From Monosporascus cannonballus (Eukaryota; Ascomycota; Sordariomycetes; Xylariales), in the NCBI GenBank assembly GCA_004154925.1, contig QJNS01000077.1:62001-126000 (forward strand): a stretch of 64,000 nt of DNA, written 5' to 3'. Within the stretch, counting starts at the first letter, position 1. Every line of letters begins with the position of its first letter. The notes below the pieces were generated by a model. That model worked only from the letters and a program-made list of their open reading frames with translations, searched no databases and was not told the DNA's origin. Shown here piece by piece: positions 45,301 to 58,129 of this stretch. The translations under genes and the position numbers were made by a program.

Positions 45301-48300
45301 ATCGATTATAAATAATAAAAGTAATATTATAATTAAAAACGAATATGTTTTAAGTTTTATAAATATATTAAAAGAAAATATTAATAAAGTAAAATAATTG
45401 TAATAATATGCAGAGCTAATTTTTATAAAGTAGATTTAAATGCTTAAATCTTAATTAAAGATTTAAAATTGTTGATTTTTTCGTTTTGTAATTAGCGTCG
45501 TATCTTCGCTTATCTTATAATAATTTATTATTTTCGATTTTTAAAATAATTAATATAAAAACAAAAAATTTAAAAAATTTAAAAATTAATATTTAAAGTA
45601 ATATATTAATTTTATCAATATTAAATACTATATATAAAATGTATAAACATTTTAATAATTTGTAACGTTTAATTATAATTACGTTTAAATATTTTTAAAA
45701 TAAGTTTATTTTTATTTATTTTAATAATATTTTTATTTACTTTAAAAATAATTAAAATAATATAAAAAAATATATTATTTAAGTACTTCAAACTTTAAAG
45801 GAATTAAATATTTAAATTAACTTTATTAAAAAAGTTTAATATATATAAAAATTAGATTTTTTAAAATATTTTTAATTTTCGAATATATGTAAATATAATT
45901 TTTAAAATAAAAGTAATTAAAAATTAGCCTATTTTAAATAAGGTAAATATTTCAAAAATTTGATAAATTATATAACTTATAAGTTATATACGTAATTTAA
46001 TTAAAAGATACGAAATTATAATTATATTGTTAATAAAATATATTACGAAAAAATATGTTAAAAATTCGATTTTTTAAAAGGGTTTTTTTAAATATTTAAA
46101 AACGAAAGTTTTAACAAATATATAATATAATTACTTAATATTAATAAAAACGATTAAAAATAAATAATTTAAATTAAGATTTAAATATAATAAAAAATAA
46201 TAAAATAATAATAAAAAATAATACTAAATAATGTATTACTTAAAAATATTTTATAATACGAAATTTAAATATTCTATTTACGATAAAAAATAACTAGCAA
46301 TTATTAATATCTTTAAAAGAAGATTTTCTTTTAATAAAATTAAAATTTTTTTCGATATTTATTCGGATTTTGAAAATATTATTAAATTTATAAAAATATA
46401 AAAACTAAATAAGAAATACGAAATTTAAATAATTTTTTATCGAAATTTAATTTTAAAATATATTATATTAAAAGAAAAACATTTTCCAGGCAGATTTTTA
46501 ATTTGTTAAAAAATTATCATTTTAAAATTATTAAAAAAGTATATAAATATTGTAATATAATGAAAATTATATTATTTAATTATATAATATAATAAAAAAA
46601 CTAAAATTCGAATTATTTATATAATTTTAAAATATTTATAAAATTAAAAAAGTAAAAAATTTAATTATTAAATAACTTAAAAATCATTTATAATATTACG
46701 GTAAAATCGATGTTTTTAAAAGTTAATGAAAATAATTTATAATAAAGTATTACGAAAACCTATTATATAAATATTAGAAAATTTTTAAAATTTTTAAAAA
46801 ATTACAATTTTTTAAATTTTGTAATAAAATTAAAATAATATATTATGAACTGTATAAATTATTATAATTTATTAATAGTTTATTTTTATTTAAAAATTCT
46901 TTAATCGAAATTAAATGCGATAAAATGTAAGCAATTATTAATTAATTTATTAAGTATAAATATATTTTATTTTCGTTTCAAAAATATAATAAAAAAATAA
47001 CTAATTTATATCTTTATTCGATATTACTTACATAAATACAAAATATTAAAAAGTTATTTTTAATCGAAACAAATTTTTATTTTTAAATTTAAATTTAGTT
47101 TTTTAAACATATTAATATTAAACTAAAATTTTTAACAATTTATTACCTTTAAATACATAGATAAACCGAAATATTAAATCAAATTCTAGAATATTATTTT
47201 TGAAATTACGTTAATTGCTAGCAAATTAATTATATAAAGCTCTATTATTAATGTACATTATTTATAATATATTTGTTAACGAAAATATAAGCGTATTTTT
47301 TATCTAACTATATATAAATTTAAAATAAAAATAAAACAACTCGAATAATTATTTAATAAAATCTTAAAAACCATTACGATGATTTTATAAATAAAAACGA
47401 AAATACTAAAAACTAAAATAATATAAGCAAAATTAAAAACCGAATTATAATTCTTTTAGTAAAAAATAACTTAATATTATAATAAAAATATTAAAAAAAT
47501 AACTTTATCGAAAAAAAGAAAAAGTTTACATTTCACGCTAAAAATAAACTATTACTTTAAATATTTTATATATTAAAAAAAGAAATTTAAATATAAATTA
47601 AAAATAAAAACTTACTAGTTATAAATTAATAAAATTATTTTAAAACTAATTATCGATTATTATTTTTATTTAAAAATATAAAAATATAACTTACTTTTTA
47701 TATTTTCTTATTTAAATTAATATTAAAAAATATCTTTTTAAAAATAAATTTAAAAGTTAAAAAATAATAATGATAAATAAGAAATATAAGAAAATACTAA
47801 ATTCGAAAATAGTTAAAAATAAATTCTAGTAATTAATTAAGTAAAAAAAAATACTTATACGAATTTTTTTTTTGGAAATTATTTAATTATTTAATAAATG
47901 CGATAAACTTAATTAAGATATTTTACTACTAGAATTTTAACTCACCGTTTTTAATGTAATTAAAATTACAAATAATAACGGTTTTTTATTTAAATTTAAC
48001 TTTATGTCGTTTTAATCGAAAAAGATAAAGGTTGTTATTATAGTGTTTATTTTTAAAATAAATTAAATTTGCGTAACGTTTATATAACGCTGGTTTTTTT
48101 CGTTTTTTAGTTAATTTAACTTTAAATCTCTTTTTAATAACTTTATTATCTTTTTTGAAAAAAGCTTTGTTAAAAATATAATTGTTTTAATTTTTTAAAT
48201 AATTTTAACGATTTTTTGTTTTGTTTTCGACGTTTTTTTTACGAACTTCTAATACGCTAAAAATTTGTTTTTCAAAGTACGTTAATTTTTTAGTAATTAT

Positions 48301-48646
48301 TTTTATATTTTGTTTAATTTTTTTAAAAGAAATTTATAATTAAAACGTTATAAGCTAAACGTTAATAACGAATATAATAGTTGTAGTATAGTAATATTAA
48401 AATATAAAAATAATCGATTTTGCTAAACTAAATATAATTAAAATATAAAAAACCTTTAATGTTAACTTTTTTTATTAAATTAATACGAATATTACGAAAA
48501 TTGCGTTAATTTAAACGAAATCTTTTTAATACAACTTGTTATAATAAAATAAATTAAAGGGTTTTCGGAATTTTTTTTTAAAAAAAATAAAGTAGTTATT
48601 TACGATTTTTATTTTTAAGATAAAAATTTTTGAAAAAAGGAAATAA

Positions 48647-49059
48647 TACTATAAAAATAAAAGTGTTTATTTTTTTTTAAAAAAAACTTATTTTTAAACC
48701 TTAACGCGAAACGTCAAGGTTAAATTTCGGATAAAAATATTTAATTTTTTAAGATAAAATAAGTAATTTCAGTAATTTCTTTTCGAATAATATATATTTA
48801 ATAAATTTACAACATATTTATTAAAAAAATATATAACGAAATAATTTCTATACAAATAACAACTGTTTTATTTTTGCTACTTAATTATTAATTTAAATTT
48901 ATAACTAAATATAGCCGTGTTTTACTGTAAAAACAATACGTAAATTTTTTTACTAAATAAATATTTAAATTATTTCTTGTTTTATTATTACTTATAAATC
49001 AAAACTTTATTTCGGATATTACTTATATCTTTAAATAGATATAGAATATATTCGTTATA
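48647..49059 (+). repeat. 3' LTR of older retroelement
   Basis: 413 bp. It starts TACTATAAAAA directly after the purine tract GAAAAAAGGAAA and ends TTCGTTATA. The TG at its start has become TA. Confidence 0.82.
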
Positions 49060-49064
49060 ATAAC

Positions 49065-51192
49065 TTTATATATAATATTCGAATTATAACTTTTTTAATT
49101 TTATTTAAAATATGAATATTTAAAAATATTTTAAAATTACTGTTTTTTAAAAGTTGAATTGTAAATAAATAATATAAATTTAATCGAGTGTTTAAATACT
49201 TTAATTGAATATAATAGAATAAAAATAAATAAAAAATAAAAATAAAAAAGGTGTTAAAAATATAAAATAAATTTTAAATAAAATTTAAGTTATGTAAAAA
49301 AAACGTAAAAGGTTACTTAGTTTTGAAATTTGAAAAATTAACAAATATTATTAATATCGAATTAAATAAACGTTTAATTAAACGCTTTTTTTACAAATAC
49401 ACTTAAAGAAAAATTGTATAAAAATAAAAATATATTTAATTTAATAAAATACAACATATTTTATAAAATATAAATTATATATTATATATACATAATACTA
49501 AATAAAACGATAAAATTAAAACCTTTTTTAAAAATAAATATTTTGAAAATTTATAAATTTTTAATGTTTTTAAATAATAAATATATATATTACTAAAATA
49601 TAATATAACGAACGTATTATATATTTATTTAAAAATAAAAATAATAAGTAATAAATATAATATTTCAATATATAATATTAATATAATATTCAAATAGGAA
49701 TTTATTTATAAATTTATTTATTAAACTGATTAAAAACGATTTAAAATAAAAATACATTATTATTTATTATATAAAATCTTTAATAAATATATTCAAATTT
49801 TATATTATGTTTACATTAATACATTATGTATTGTAGTATTTTTTAAAAATTAAATTTATTGAAAAGAAGTTTAAAAGTTTATTTAAAAATAATTTTAAAT
49901 TTTAATTTTTTTTAAAAAGTTTGTAAGAAAATATATATGTAAGCGAGGTAATAGTCGAACAATTGCAAACTATTTTAAAAAGTAGATATACTAATAAACT
50001 TTTATCTAAGTTATATATATTTGTCTAAGTACAAGATTTTGTAATTGTTTTAAATAGGTAGATTAAAAACTAATTACTAATATTTAACTATATGGTTTAT
50101 GTTCACTTATTTCTGTACAAACTTGTGCTGTATAAGAAAAAATATAAAATTTATTTTAATTAAAACTTTATATTTATTACATATATATTTTTAATAAAAT
50201 TTAATGTTATATTTTAATATTATATATAATATTAATTTATTTTCTTTTCTTTAATATTTATTTAAAAACTTAATTTTAATGATTATATAAAAATCGAATT
50301 TACGTAGTACTTAATTAAGCCAAAAAATACTTCAATTTTAAAAACATTTAAAAATTCGCAAAAAACCTTATAAATAATGCCGAAATCGTTAATAATAATG
50401 TCTTAGTCGAAATTCTTTAAAATAAACAAATTAAAAAAGTTAATAAATAATACGGTTATAATAATTTCGATTTTCGCATATTTTTATTCGTTTTACTTAT
50501 TTATTAATTAAAATCTACGATTAATACTTTTAACTTTTTTTCGTAAAATTTCTTTTTTAGCGCTATAAATAAAAAAAACGAGTAGTGATTTTGTTAATAT
50601 TATATAACTTATATATTAGGCCTTTTATATTTTTAATTAAAATTATAAAATAAAATTTTAAATAACAGTTTTTTTACGATTTTCAAAAAATTTTCTTACT
50701 ACAATATAAAAGATGAATTAAAATGTTAACACTATTATAACAATGAAAATATTTAATATATTTATTATAATCACGAATATTTTTAATTATTTAACATTTT
50801 GTTCTATTTTAAAAATACTGTATATAAGCTATAATTTTAAATTTAAAATAAATAATGTAAATAATGAAAGATTTTAGTTTTTTTTTAAAAAAAAGCAAAA
50901 TAACTACAAAGTTTACAGTTAGTAATATATTTAATTATAATAAAATTCTAATTTATTTAAAATAAAATCTTTAAAAATATAGATTTTAGAAAAAAAAGAT
51001 CGTATTACGATTTAAACTAAGGCCGTTTGCAAAAAAGAAACAGTCGAATTTATATAAACAAATTACATAATTTAAAATTTTTTATCGTTAAAATCTAAAT
51101 AAATTTATATAGAATTAATTATATCTAATAGAATTAGATTTACGATAACTTTAAAGTTTAATAAAAATCTAATTAACTTATGTAAAATGTTA
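49065..51192. other. Unassigned AT-rich DNA between the two retroelements
   Basis: About 2.1 kb of AT-rich sequence with no frame, terminal repeat or family resemblance that I can identify. It is the DNA into which the younger copy inserted on its left side. Confidence 0.5.
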
Positions 51193-51197
51193 TAAGA

Positions 51198-51627
51198 TGT
51201 TACAGGAACAGGGGTTCCTGTCTCGAGGAAACCAACCTTTAAGGCCTAGCGCGGACCTGTTACGGCTAAACCCCGGATGGGAAGGCTTGGCCTTGGAAAT
51301 GATCTAGGGATTTAAATAATCTATGAGACTAGGTTACATAAATCATATAGATCACATAGATCTACGATATACTCACTTTAGGAATTAGGATATATAATAA
51401 ACCGATCTTTTATGTAAATAGCATCTACTTAGTTTCGCTCCTTAATTATTAATTTAAGCTCTTAATTTAAAAGCAATTATACCGTTCTTTAATTAAAGAA
51501 AAAATCTTTAAATTTTTTTAACGAATAAATTACTGAATTATTCCTCGCCTTATTATTACTTATAAATCAAAACCCTATTTCGGATACTGCTTATACCTCC
51601 AGATAAATATATAACAGGTTCGTTATA
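51198..51627 (+). repeat. 5' LTR of younger retroelement
   Basis: 430 bp. Starts TGTTACAGGAACAGGGGTTC and ends AACAGGTTCGTTATA. The start of this LTR keeps more G and C than the 3' LTR; the two differ mostly by transitions. Confidence 0.95.
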
Positions 51628-52013
51628 TTTTGATAATTTCTTAATTAATAGCCGACAAATAGTTTAAGACCTAAATAAGCATAAGCTTTCCTAAACTTAA
51701 TAAAAACGATATTATAGGGTAACGTTTAAAAAATAAATAGCATACCTGATTCCCGTTACTAGCTAGCGAAGGATCAATAATAAAATTAAACGATTTACTA
51801 CCTATTAAAAAAGTTCTCCAGCTAATAAATAATATGGCACCCCCTATTACTAGATCTTAAGAAGGTCTTTTTTTCTTTTAATCCCAGCAATAGCCTTTAT
51901 CTGCAAAAAAAATAATTAAGGTACAAGGGGGTGAAACAAGTAAAGAAAAGGAAGAATATCCGGCTGAAAAATAAAAGGCACCAAAGCGCTTAATTGAAAA
52001 AAGAGAACTTACT
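51628..52013 (+). other. Leader of younger retroelement
   Basis: About 390 bp between the 5' LTR and the gag start. The primer-binding site would be expected within the first few bases but cannot be matched to a tRNA end, probably because it was mutated. Confidence 0.6.
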
Positions 52014-53031
52014 ATGGAAAAACGATTAGACCTTCTGGCCCAAGAAGTCAAAAGTCTAAAAAAGGAGAATATTCGGCTCGCCAAAGAAAGAAAACCGGCT
52101 TTTCCACAATTTGGCTTTCCAAAGGGACGAAACCAAGGGGCTAACTACCGACCACTTTCGTTGGACATAAGATAAGCACCAGAAAAAACCTCGATTTTAC
52201 CACTATTCGGCGCAAACCGGATACGGGAAAAAATTGTTCCATCCCCTAATTATTACGGAATGCCAAATATTAAGGGCTACAAGCCAATTCCCCCTAAGCC
52301 CTATAATGGATCAAAAAACCCTGATGGATTTTTGGTCCAGGCCAGATTTTACCTCAAATTTTACGAAAATTCTTTAACGGAGGATTATCAAAAGGTAATG
52401 GCCATTTTTCAGCTATTAACCGGACGAATCCGAAAGTGGTTCGAACCCATTTTAACGGATTATCTTAAAAAATATCCAAAGGAATCCTTAAACCTTACTA
52501 ATTACGTTTTCGGTAAATACGGTTATTTTAAAAAACGAATACGGGCCTTATTCGGAAATCCTAATAAAGAATAATATGCAATCAAATAATTTTATTTTTT
52601 TCGCCAGACCAAATTAACGTCTAAATATACGACCGAATTTAATCATTTAATAGTTATTTTAAACCTGCCCGAAAGTACGTTATTTTATTCTTATTATAAC
52701 GGCTTAAAGCTTTAAATTAAGGACGAAATATATATAAAACCCAAAATAAGATCTTTTGCAAAATATACCGATAAGGCTATTATTGCCGACCGTCGTACTT
52801 TTGATTGGTACCTCGAAAAAAAGGGAACCGGCAAACGAAGTGACGATAAGGGCTTTAGCAGCCGAACCAAAAAAAACAAAGGCAAGCCTTAGAAAAAAAT
52901 GAATGCCGCTTTAAAAGAGCTCAAGAAAAATAAGTCCAAAATAAAGTATTTTAACTATAGCAAAAAGGGATATTTCAAAAGCGAATGTCGTTTTTTTGCG
53001 AAAAAAAACTTTAAAAAAGGAGAAATTCCTT
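52014..53031 (+). pseudogene. Relic gag (capsid-like protein with CCHC knuckle)
   Basis: The frame starts at the ATG at 52014 with a charged coiled-coil segment, has one TAA (from CAA) near 52170, then an open stretch 52260-52574 resembling the gag domain of Ty3/gypsy elements (FLVQARFYLKFYE, followed by KWFEP). More stops follow. At 52947-52988 a C-x2-C-x4-H-x4-C zinc knuckle can be seen by its spacing, but three of its four ligands now read Tyr, as expected from G-to-A (Cys) and C-to-T (His) changes. Not functional. Confidence 0.85.
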
Positions 53032-54559
53032 AACCCCCTAAAAAAGTCAAAATAACCGAACAAAAAACCGACAGTAAAGCAAAAAAGGAAAAAAAAAAGT
53101 TAACTCGACTTTTTTTTAGCCAAAATTCATTATTGCCATAATTACTTAGATTCAGAACGATATCCCAGAATACGAAAATTATCCAGTTTGCCAGAACTTT
53201 AAAGTTAAAGCCTATAAATATCACCCAGGATAAACGGTTTCCAGGATAACTATAAAATTAAGATGCCAGTACCACCTTAATTCTCAGAAATATAAGATAT
53301 ATATAGAAAACGGTTAATTTCGACCAGATATTAATAATCATAAACAGTTGTCCCTAAAGCTTTATAAGCTTTTTAAATGCACCATTTACCGAAAAATACC
53401 ACCTATAAACCCTTACGACCTATTGCATTTTGCCGCCTGTTACCAAAACGATTATTTCGTTTATCTTAAAGCCAAGAAAAATAACGATTTTTGGCCTAAA
53501 TAGGACGAAAAAACATTTATTAAACCGGATAACAAATACAGATGTACAGAAATCCCCCGATAGCCAAAATACCCTAAATCTTATTATTTATATCCTAATT
53601 TAAAATGGAGTCGAAAGGCCATATTATAAGGATATTTATGTTACGCCCCGACGTTTTGCATTTAATACGAGCTCCTAAATATGGGAATACCTTTTTTGGA
53701 GGTATACTTTTCCGACCTTATGATTCAGAAAGTACAAAACCAAAGGATAAACCAGAAGAAAACAGTTATTTTCGGATGCCAGTTGGGCAGAAAAAGGTGG
53801 TACAAATATATAAACGATTATTATACCAAATATGTAGCCAAGAAAGTTCGAAAATAGAAATATTTTTTTGCAAATAGGTTACGCTAATTAAAAAACGATA
53901 AAGGCCTTTAAAAGTAAGGTATCGAAAAGCCCTAACATATAAAACCTTATGCAAGGTAATAAAAGGATTATGCAGCCAAATAAAAATTTCTTTTCGATAT
54001 AAGAGCAAAATATTTAAAGTTATAATCGATTTAAAAGCCGAAAGTAATTTTATTTTTTTATAATAATAGAAAAATATTAGATTCCTTAAAAATACAAATT
54101 AAAATCCTATAAATTACGCACAGTGGACGGAAACTTATTTACGTATAATAACGGACGAATCCTTCAGAAAATTAAAGAATTCTCAATGCAAATTTAAGGA
54201 TACCAAGAACGAATTTCGCTAAATATTACTGATATTTCTGGGCATAATATCATTTTGGGAATATTATAGTTTAAATCCAGTAATCCATATATTAATTAAA
54301 AACATTAAATACTTTTTTGAGAAAATAAATTACTTAAAAAAGATAACCAAGAAATTTGTTATGTTATTAAGGAAATCCAGATTTTAAATCAAGTTTTTAC
54401 GATATTATTTAAGTATTAAAGGTTTAAGAAATTATTTAAGGATAAAAAAGATTACGAATTACCATTATATGGTTAATAGGATTATAAAATACTTATTAAA
54501 AAAGGATATTATCCTAAACTTTATAAAATTTACTATATAAACCCTAATAGGTTAAAGGC

Positions 54560-55260
54560 CTTATAGAAAAGTATTCAACTTAATTTAAAAAGAGAATATA
54601 TCCAACTTTTTGATTTTTTTGCTAAATATCCCGTCCTTATGATACCAAAGATTAAGAATAAAAAACAAAAAATCGACGAAAACGGAAACCTGGTTTTTAG
54701 AAAAATAATCGACTATAAATAGTTAAACGATATTACGATTAAAAACGGATATTTTTTAACCTTTATAAATACGTTAAAGGAAAACGTTAGCAAAGTAAAA
54801 TAATTTACTGCATTTAACCTCCGAAATGGTTATTACCGCATTAAAATGGCCAAAGGAGAAAAATGGAAAACGGCATTTAGAACGATATATGGACTTTACG
54901 AATATAGGATAATGCCCATAAGATTTATTAATGCTCCCGCCAGTTTCCAATGCCTAATTATAATTACGTTTAGGAAGTTTTTGAACAAATTTATATTCGT
55001 CTATCTCGACAATATCCTTATTTACTTCGAGACCCTGGAAAAGCACAAAAAGCAAGTCGCCCAAGTATTCCAAACGTTAAACGAGGTAAATATTCGAATT
55101 AACCTAGCCAAAAACGTATAACATACGCAGAAACTAAACTTTCTGGGATATATTCTTATTTCCGGCCAAATTTATATTTAACGTTTTAAAATGAAAGTAA
55201 TTAAGGATTGGCCCATCCTTAGTAAAGCAACCGTTACAAATATCTGATAGATCTTAGGAT
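54560..55260 (+). pseudogene. Relic pol: reverse transcriptase
   Basis: The frame is broken by several stops, with one clear run at 54846-55121. It shows the order expected of an RT palm domain: a YYRIKMAKGEKWKTAF-type segment, NAPASFQ, then the active-site segment FVYLDNILIY at about 54996-55025, where the second Asp of the usual DD pair is Asn (AAT at 55011-55013), a G-to-A change. The enzyme would be inactive even without the stops. A segment with the pattern of protease and linker lies upstream (about 53040-54560) but is too broken to define. Confidence 0.88.
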
Positions 55261-55439
55261 TTACGGGTTATGTACGTAGCCTAATTAAAGGATATAAAAA
55301 TATAATTAGATTATTAACGAAATTTATTATTAAGGAGTACGTAAAAAAAAAAATTTAAACTCCTAAAAGATATAAAAAAAGTATTCCAGATCTTAAAAAA
55401 TGTAATTATTAGCGGGCTTATAATAAGATTACCCAATAT

Positions 55440-55660
55440 AAATAAAAAAAATGCCTAAAAACGGATGTTTTAAATTACGCATTAAGTGCCGTCCTAGAAT
55501 AATTAAAGGATAATAGCAAATAGTACCTAATAACATATTACTTAAAAGCATTCCGAGATACAAAATTCAAATATTCAATTTACGATAAAAAATTGCTAAT
55601 AATTATTAACGCTTTTAAGGAATAAAAACCTTTTTTTAGCGGAATACGGGAACCTTTCGA
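55440..55660 (+). pseudogene. Relic pol: RNase H region
   Basis: Short segments with the pattern of the Ty3/gypsy RNase H (KTDVLNYALSAVLE, then YSIYDKKLLIIINAF) lie downstream of RT in the same order as in intact elements. Stops and AT-biased codons show decay. Confidence 0.72.
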
Positions 55661-56009
55661 TATTTATTTTAACTACAAAAATCTTACTTAATTTATGAAG
55701 GTATAAGAATTAAATAAACGATATAAGATTTGGATAATTTTTTATTAAAATTTAACTTTAAGATATACTATATCAAAGGAAAAGAAAATATTTAAGCGGA
55801 TATTTTCAGTCGTAAAGGCGATTATAACTTTAAAGTTTTTAAGAGAAATATACAGATGTTACAGTACAACAAAAATAATACCGTACAGCTATATAAGATA
55901 GTCAAAAAACCGATTACCGCATTTTTAATACAGTTCCAGAATTCCTACGATATAAAAGAACTTAAGAAAATTTAATAACTAAAGGGATAACCAAAAGACT
56001 AACTGTTAT

Positions 56010-56680
56010 ATTACGGCAAAATCTATGTTCCTAAGGATTAACAGGAACAATTCGTAAAGAAATTTTACGAAAACTCATTATATAGATATTAAGGTATTTT
56101 CAAAACCATCCGACGGCTACAAAAAAAATATAATTTCCCTAAGCTACGCCGTATGGTTAAGATAATTATTAAGAATTACAATATTTACAATAAAGTTAAA
56201 GCAATACGTTATAAGCCTTACGGATTACTGCAACTTATTAATATTTCTGATAAAGCATAAAACGCCATAGCTTAAAACTTTATTATTAACTTACCTTTAT
56301 TTAAAGACCTAATTACTAGAATTAAGTACGACGGAATATGGATAATTATTAACAAATTTATCAAATATGGGTACTTTTTACTTTTTAAGGGAAACGTAAC
56401 GGCAAAATAATTGGCTTATGCTTTTATTAAATATTTTTTCGACAAATATGGCATATTAGAAAAAATCGTTTTTAATAAGGATACCTTTTTTACTTTAAAA
56501 TTCGGCATTAGTTTCTTTAAGCAGATAGGTATTAAATTTAAATTCTTAATAATTTATTATCCCCAGACGGATAAATAAACCGAAAGATTAAACCAGACCT
56601 TAGAATAATACTTTCGAAATTACGTTAATTATTAACAAAATAATTGAGTAAAGTTTTTATTATTGGCACAAATCGCTTAT
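56010..56680 (+). pseudogene. Relic pol: integrase
   Basis: Segments typical of the integrase are visible: an RRL-rich N-terminal stretch, a core segment (KYFFDKYGILEKIVFNKD) and the YYPQTDK..TERLNQTLE segment near 56555-56615. Trp and Gln codons have become stops in several places. Its position after RNase H supports Ty3/gypsy rather than Ty1/copia order. Confidence 0.85.
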
Positions 56681-57187
56681 AACATATTTGTTAACGAAAA
56701 TATAGGCGTATTTCTTTATATAGCTGTATACGGATATAAAATAAAAACAAAACGAATTAAATAATTACTTAATAAAATATTAAGGATTGTTATAATTATC
56801 CCAAAAGCAGAAATATTAATAACCGAAATTAAGATAATTTAAACTCATTTCCAAAACAAATTGCGATTTTTTTAATAATAAATGGCCTAATATTATAATA
56901 AAAAAATTAAAGGATTAATTTTATCGAAAAAAAACAAAGTTTATTTGCTATGCCAGAGATAAAACGTAACTTCGAATATTTTATAGATTAAAACAAAAAG
57001 ACCCAGCGACAAATTTAATTTTAAAAAACTGGGCCCGTTCAAAATTAATAAAATTATTTTTAAAATTAATTACCGATTATCGTTACCCAAAAACATGAAG
57101 ATATACCCCGTTTTCCATATTTCCCTGCTTAAATTAATACTTAAAAACGCCCCGTTAAAAATGGACCTAGAAATCGAAAAAAATTCC

Positions 57188-57305
57188 AACGAATACGAAA
57201 TCGAACAAATACTAAATTCCAAAATAATCAAAAACAAAATCCAATACCTAATTAAATAAAAAGGATATTCATACGAGAAAAACACTTAGGAACCGCTTAA
57301 CCACT
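57188..57305 (+). pseudogene. Relic C-terminal chromodomain
   Basis: The frame reads YEIEQILNSK followed by QYLIK-stop-KGYSYEKNT-stop-EPLNHL. The two stops (57257-57259 TAA, 57287-57289 TAG) sit where chromodomains have their conserved Trp residues, as expected from TGG to TAA/TAG. In chromoviruses this domain reads methylated histone H3 and steers integration into heterochromatin. Confidence 0.88.
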
Positions 57306-57439
57306 TAATAAATGCAATGGACCTGGTTAAGACGTTTTATCGCCAGAATCCTAACCGACTATTTCCAGTACGGCCAAGGTCATAAACGATAACGGTCCCC
57401 TGCTTAAATCCAAACCTTTGGCGTTCCAGTCGAAAAAGA

Positions 57440-57990
57440 TAAACGCTTCCAAAACGGCGTCCATCTTAGATATAAGTTATGCTTGCTTTGCGTCCATACG
57501 ACGCTACTTTTCTTTTATCCTTTTTCGCTTTTCCAATTAATTTAGTTTTAAATTCTCCTTTAATATTTTTAAGGCCCTTTTTTTGAAAAAGTTTTGTTAA
57601 AAGCGCAAACGCCTTAGTTTCTTAACAAATTCCTTCGATTTTTCGTTTTGCCGCCAACGCAATTCGGCTAACCTTTTTATCCATTCCTTTTCCACAGCCT
57701 TCTGTTCCCTTTTGGTAATTTCTTGGTACGTTAAAAAGTTGTTTTCGATTTTGCATTATTTTTTTTTTGAAAACGCTTTTGCGTCTCGTTTATTTTCTTT
57801 AAAAAGTTCATTAATAAAACGTTACAAAAAAAATGTTAATAACGAATATAACAGTCGCAACTCGGGTAATCCAACGCGTAAAAATAATTCTTTTCGCCAA
57901 GACGGACATAGTTGGAATAAGCAAAGGCTTTAGTCCCAAACTTTTTGATTAATTTAGTACGGGTATCGCGAAAATCGCGTTAATTTAAGC
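57440..57990 (-). pseudogene. Possible antisense accessory frame of the retroelement
   Basis: Between the chromodomain and the 3' LTR one minus-strand frame of about 180 codons is interrupted only by TAA stops (about seven), each explained by CAA-to-TAA, the preferred RIP change. Its residues form a charged Lys/Glu/Arg-rich, probably helical stretch (for example TYQEITKREQKAVEKEWIKR). The older copy has matching sequence at about 47950-48640. No family recognised. AT-rich DNA can mislead, and another frame here also has an open run, so this stays tentative. Confidence 0.4.
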
Positions 57991-58129
57991 GAGATTTTCT
58001 TTTTTTTTTTTTAAATACGTTTTATCATAATAAAATCAGCTAGGACGTTTCTAACTTTTTTTAATAAAACGAAGTAACCACCTACGGTACTTATCTTTAG
58101 GGACAAAAATCCTTGGAAAGGGGAAATAA

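Larger units (their letters stand above)
41897..49059 (+). mobile_element. Older, heavily decayed copy of the Ty3/gypsy chromodomain LTR retrotransposon
   Basis: About 7.16 kb, bounded by two LTR-like ends (41897-42306 and 48647-49059) that align with the LTRs of the copy at 51198-58559. The flanks are ATAAT (41892-41896) and ATAAC (49060-49064), a target duplication differing by one C/T change. Internal blocks align in order with the better copy: an RT segment near 45660-45790, the integrase segment near 47150-47240, the chromodomain near 47770-47870, and a purine-rich tract just before the 3' LTR. No open frame of any length remains. Part of the segment around 45410-45600 did not align easily, so a small rearrangement or a subfamily difference is possible. 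Confidence 0.85.
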
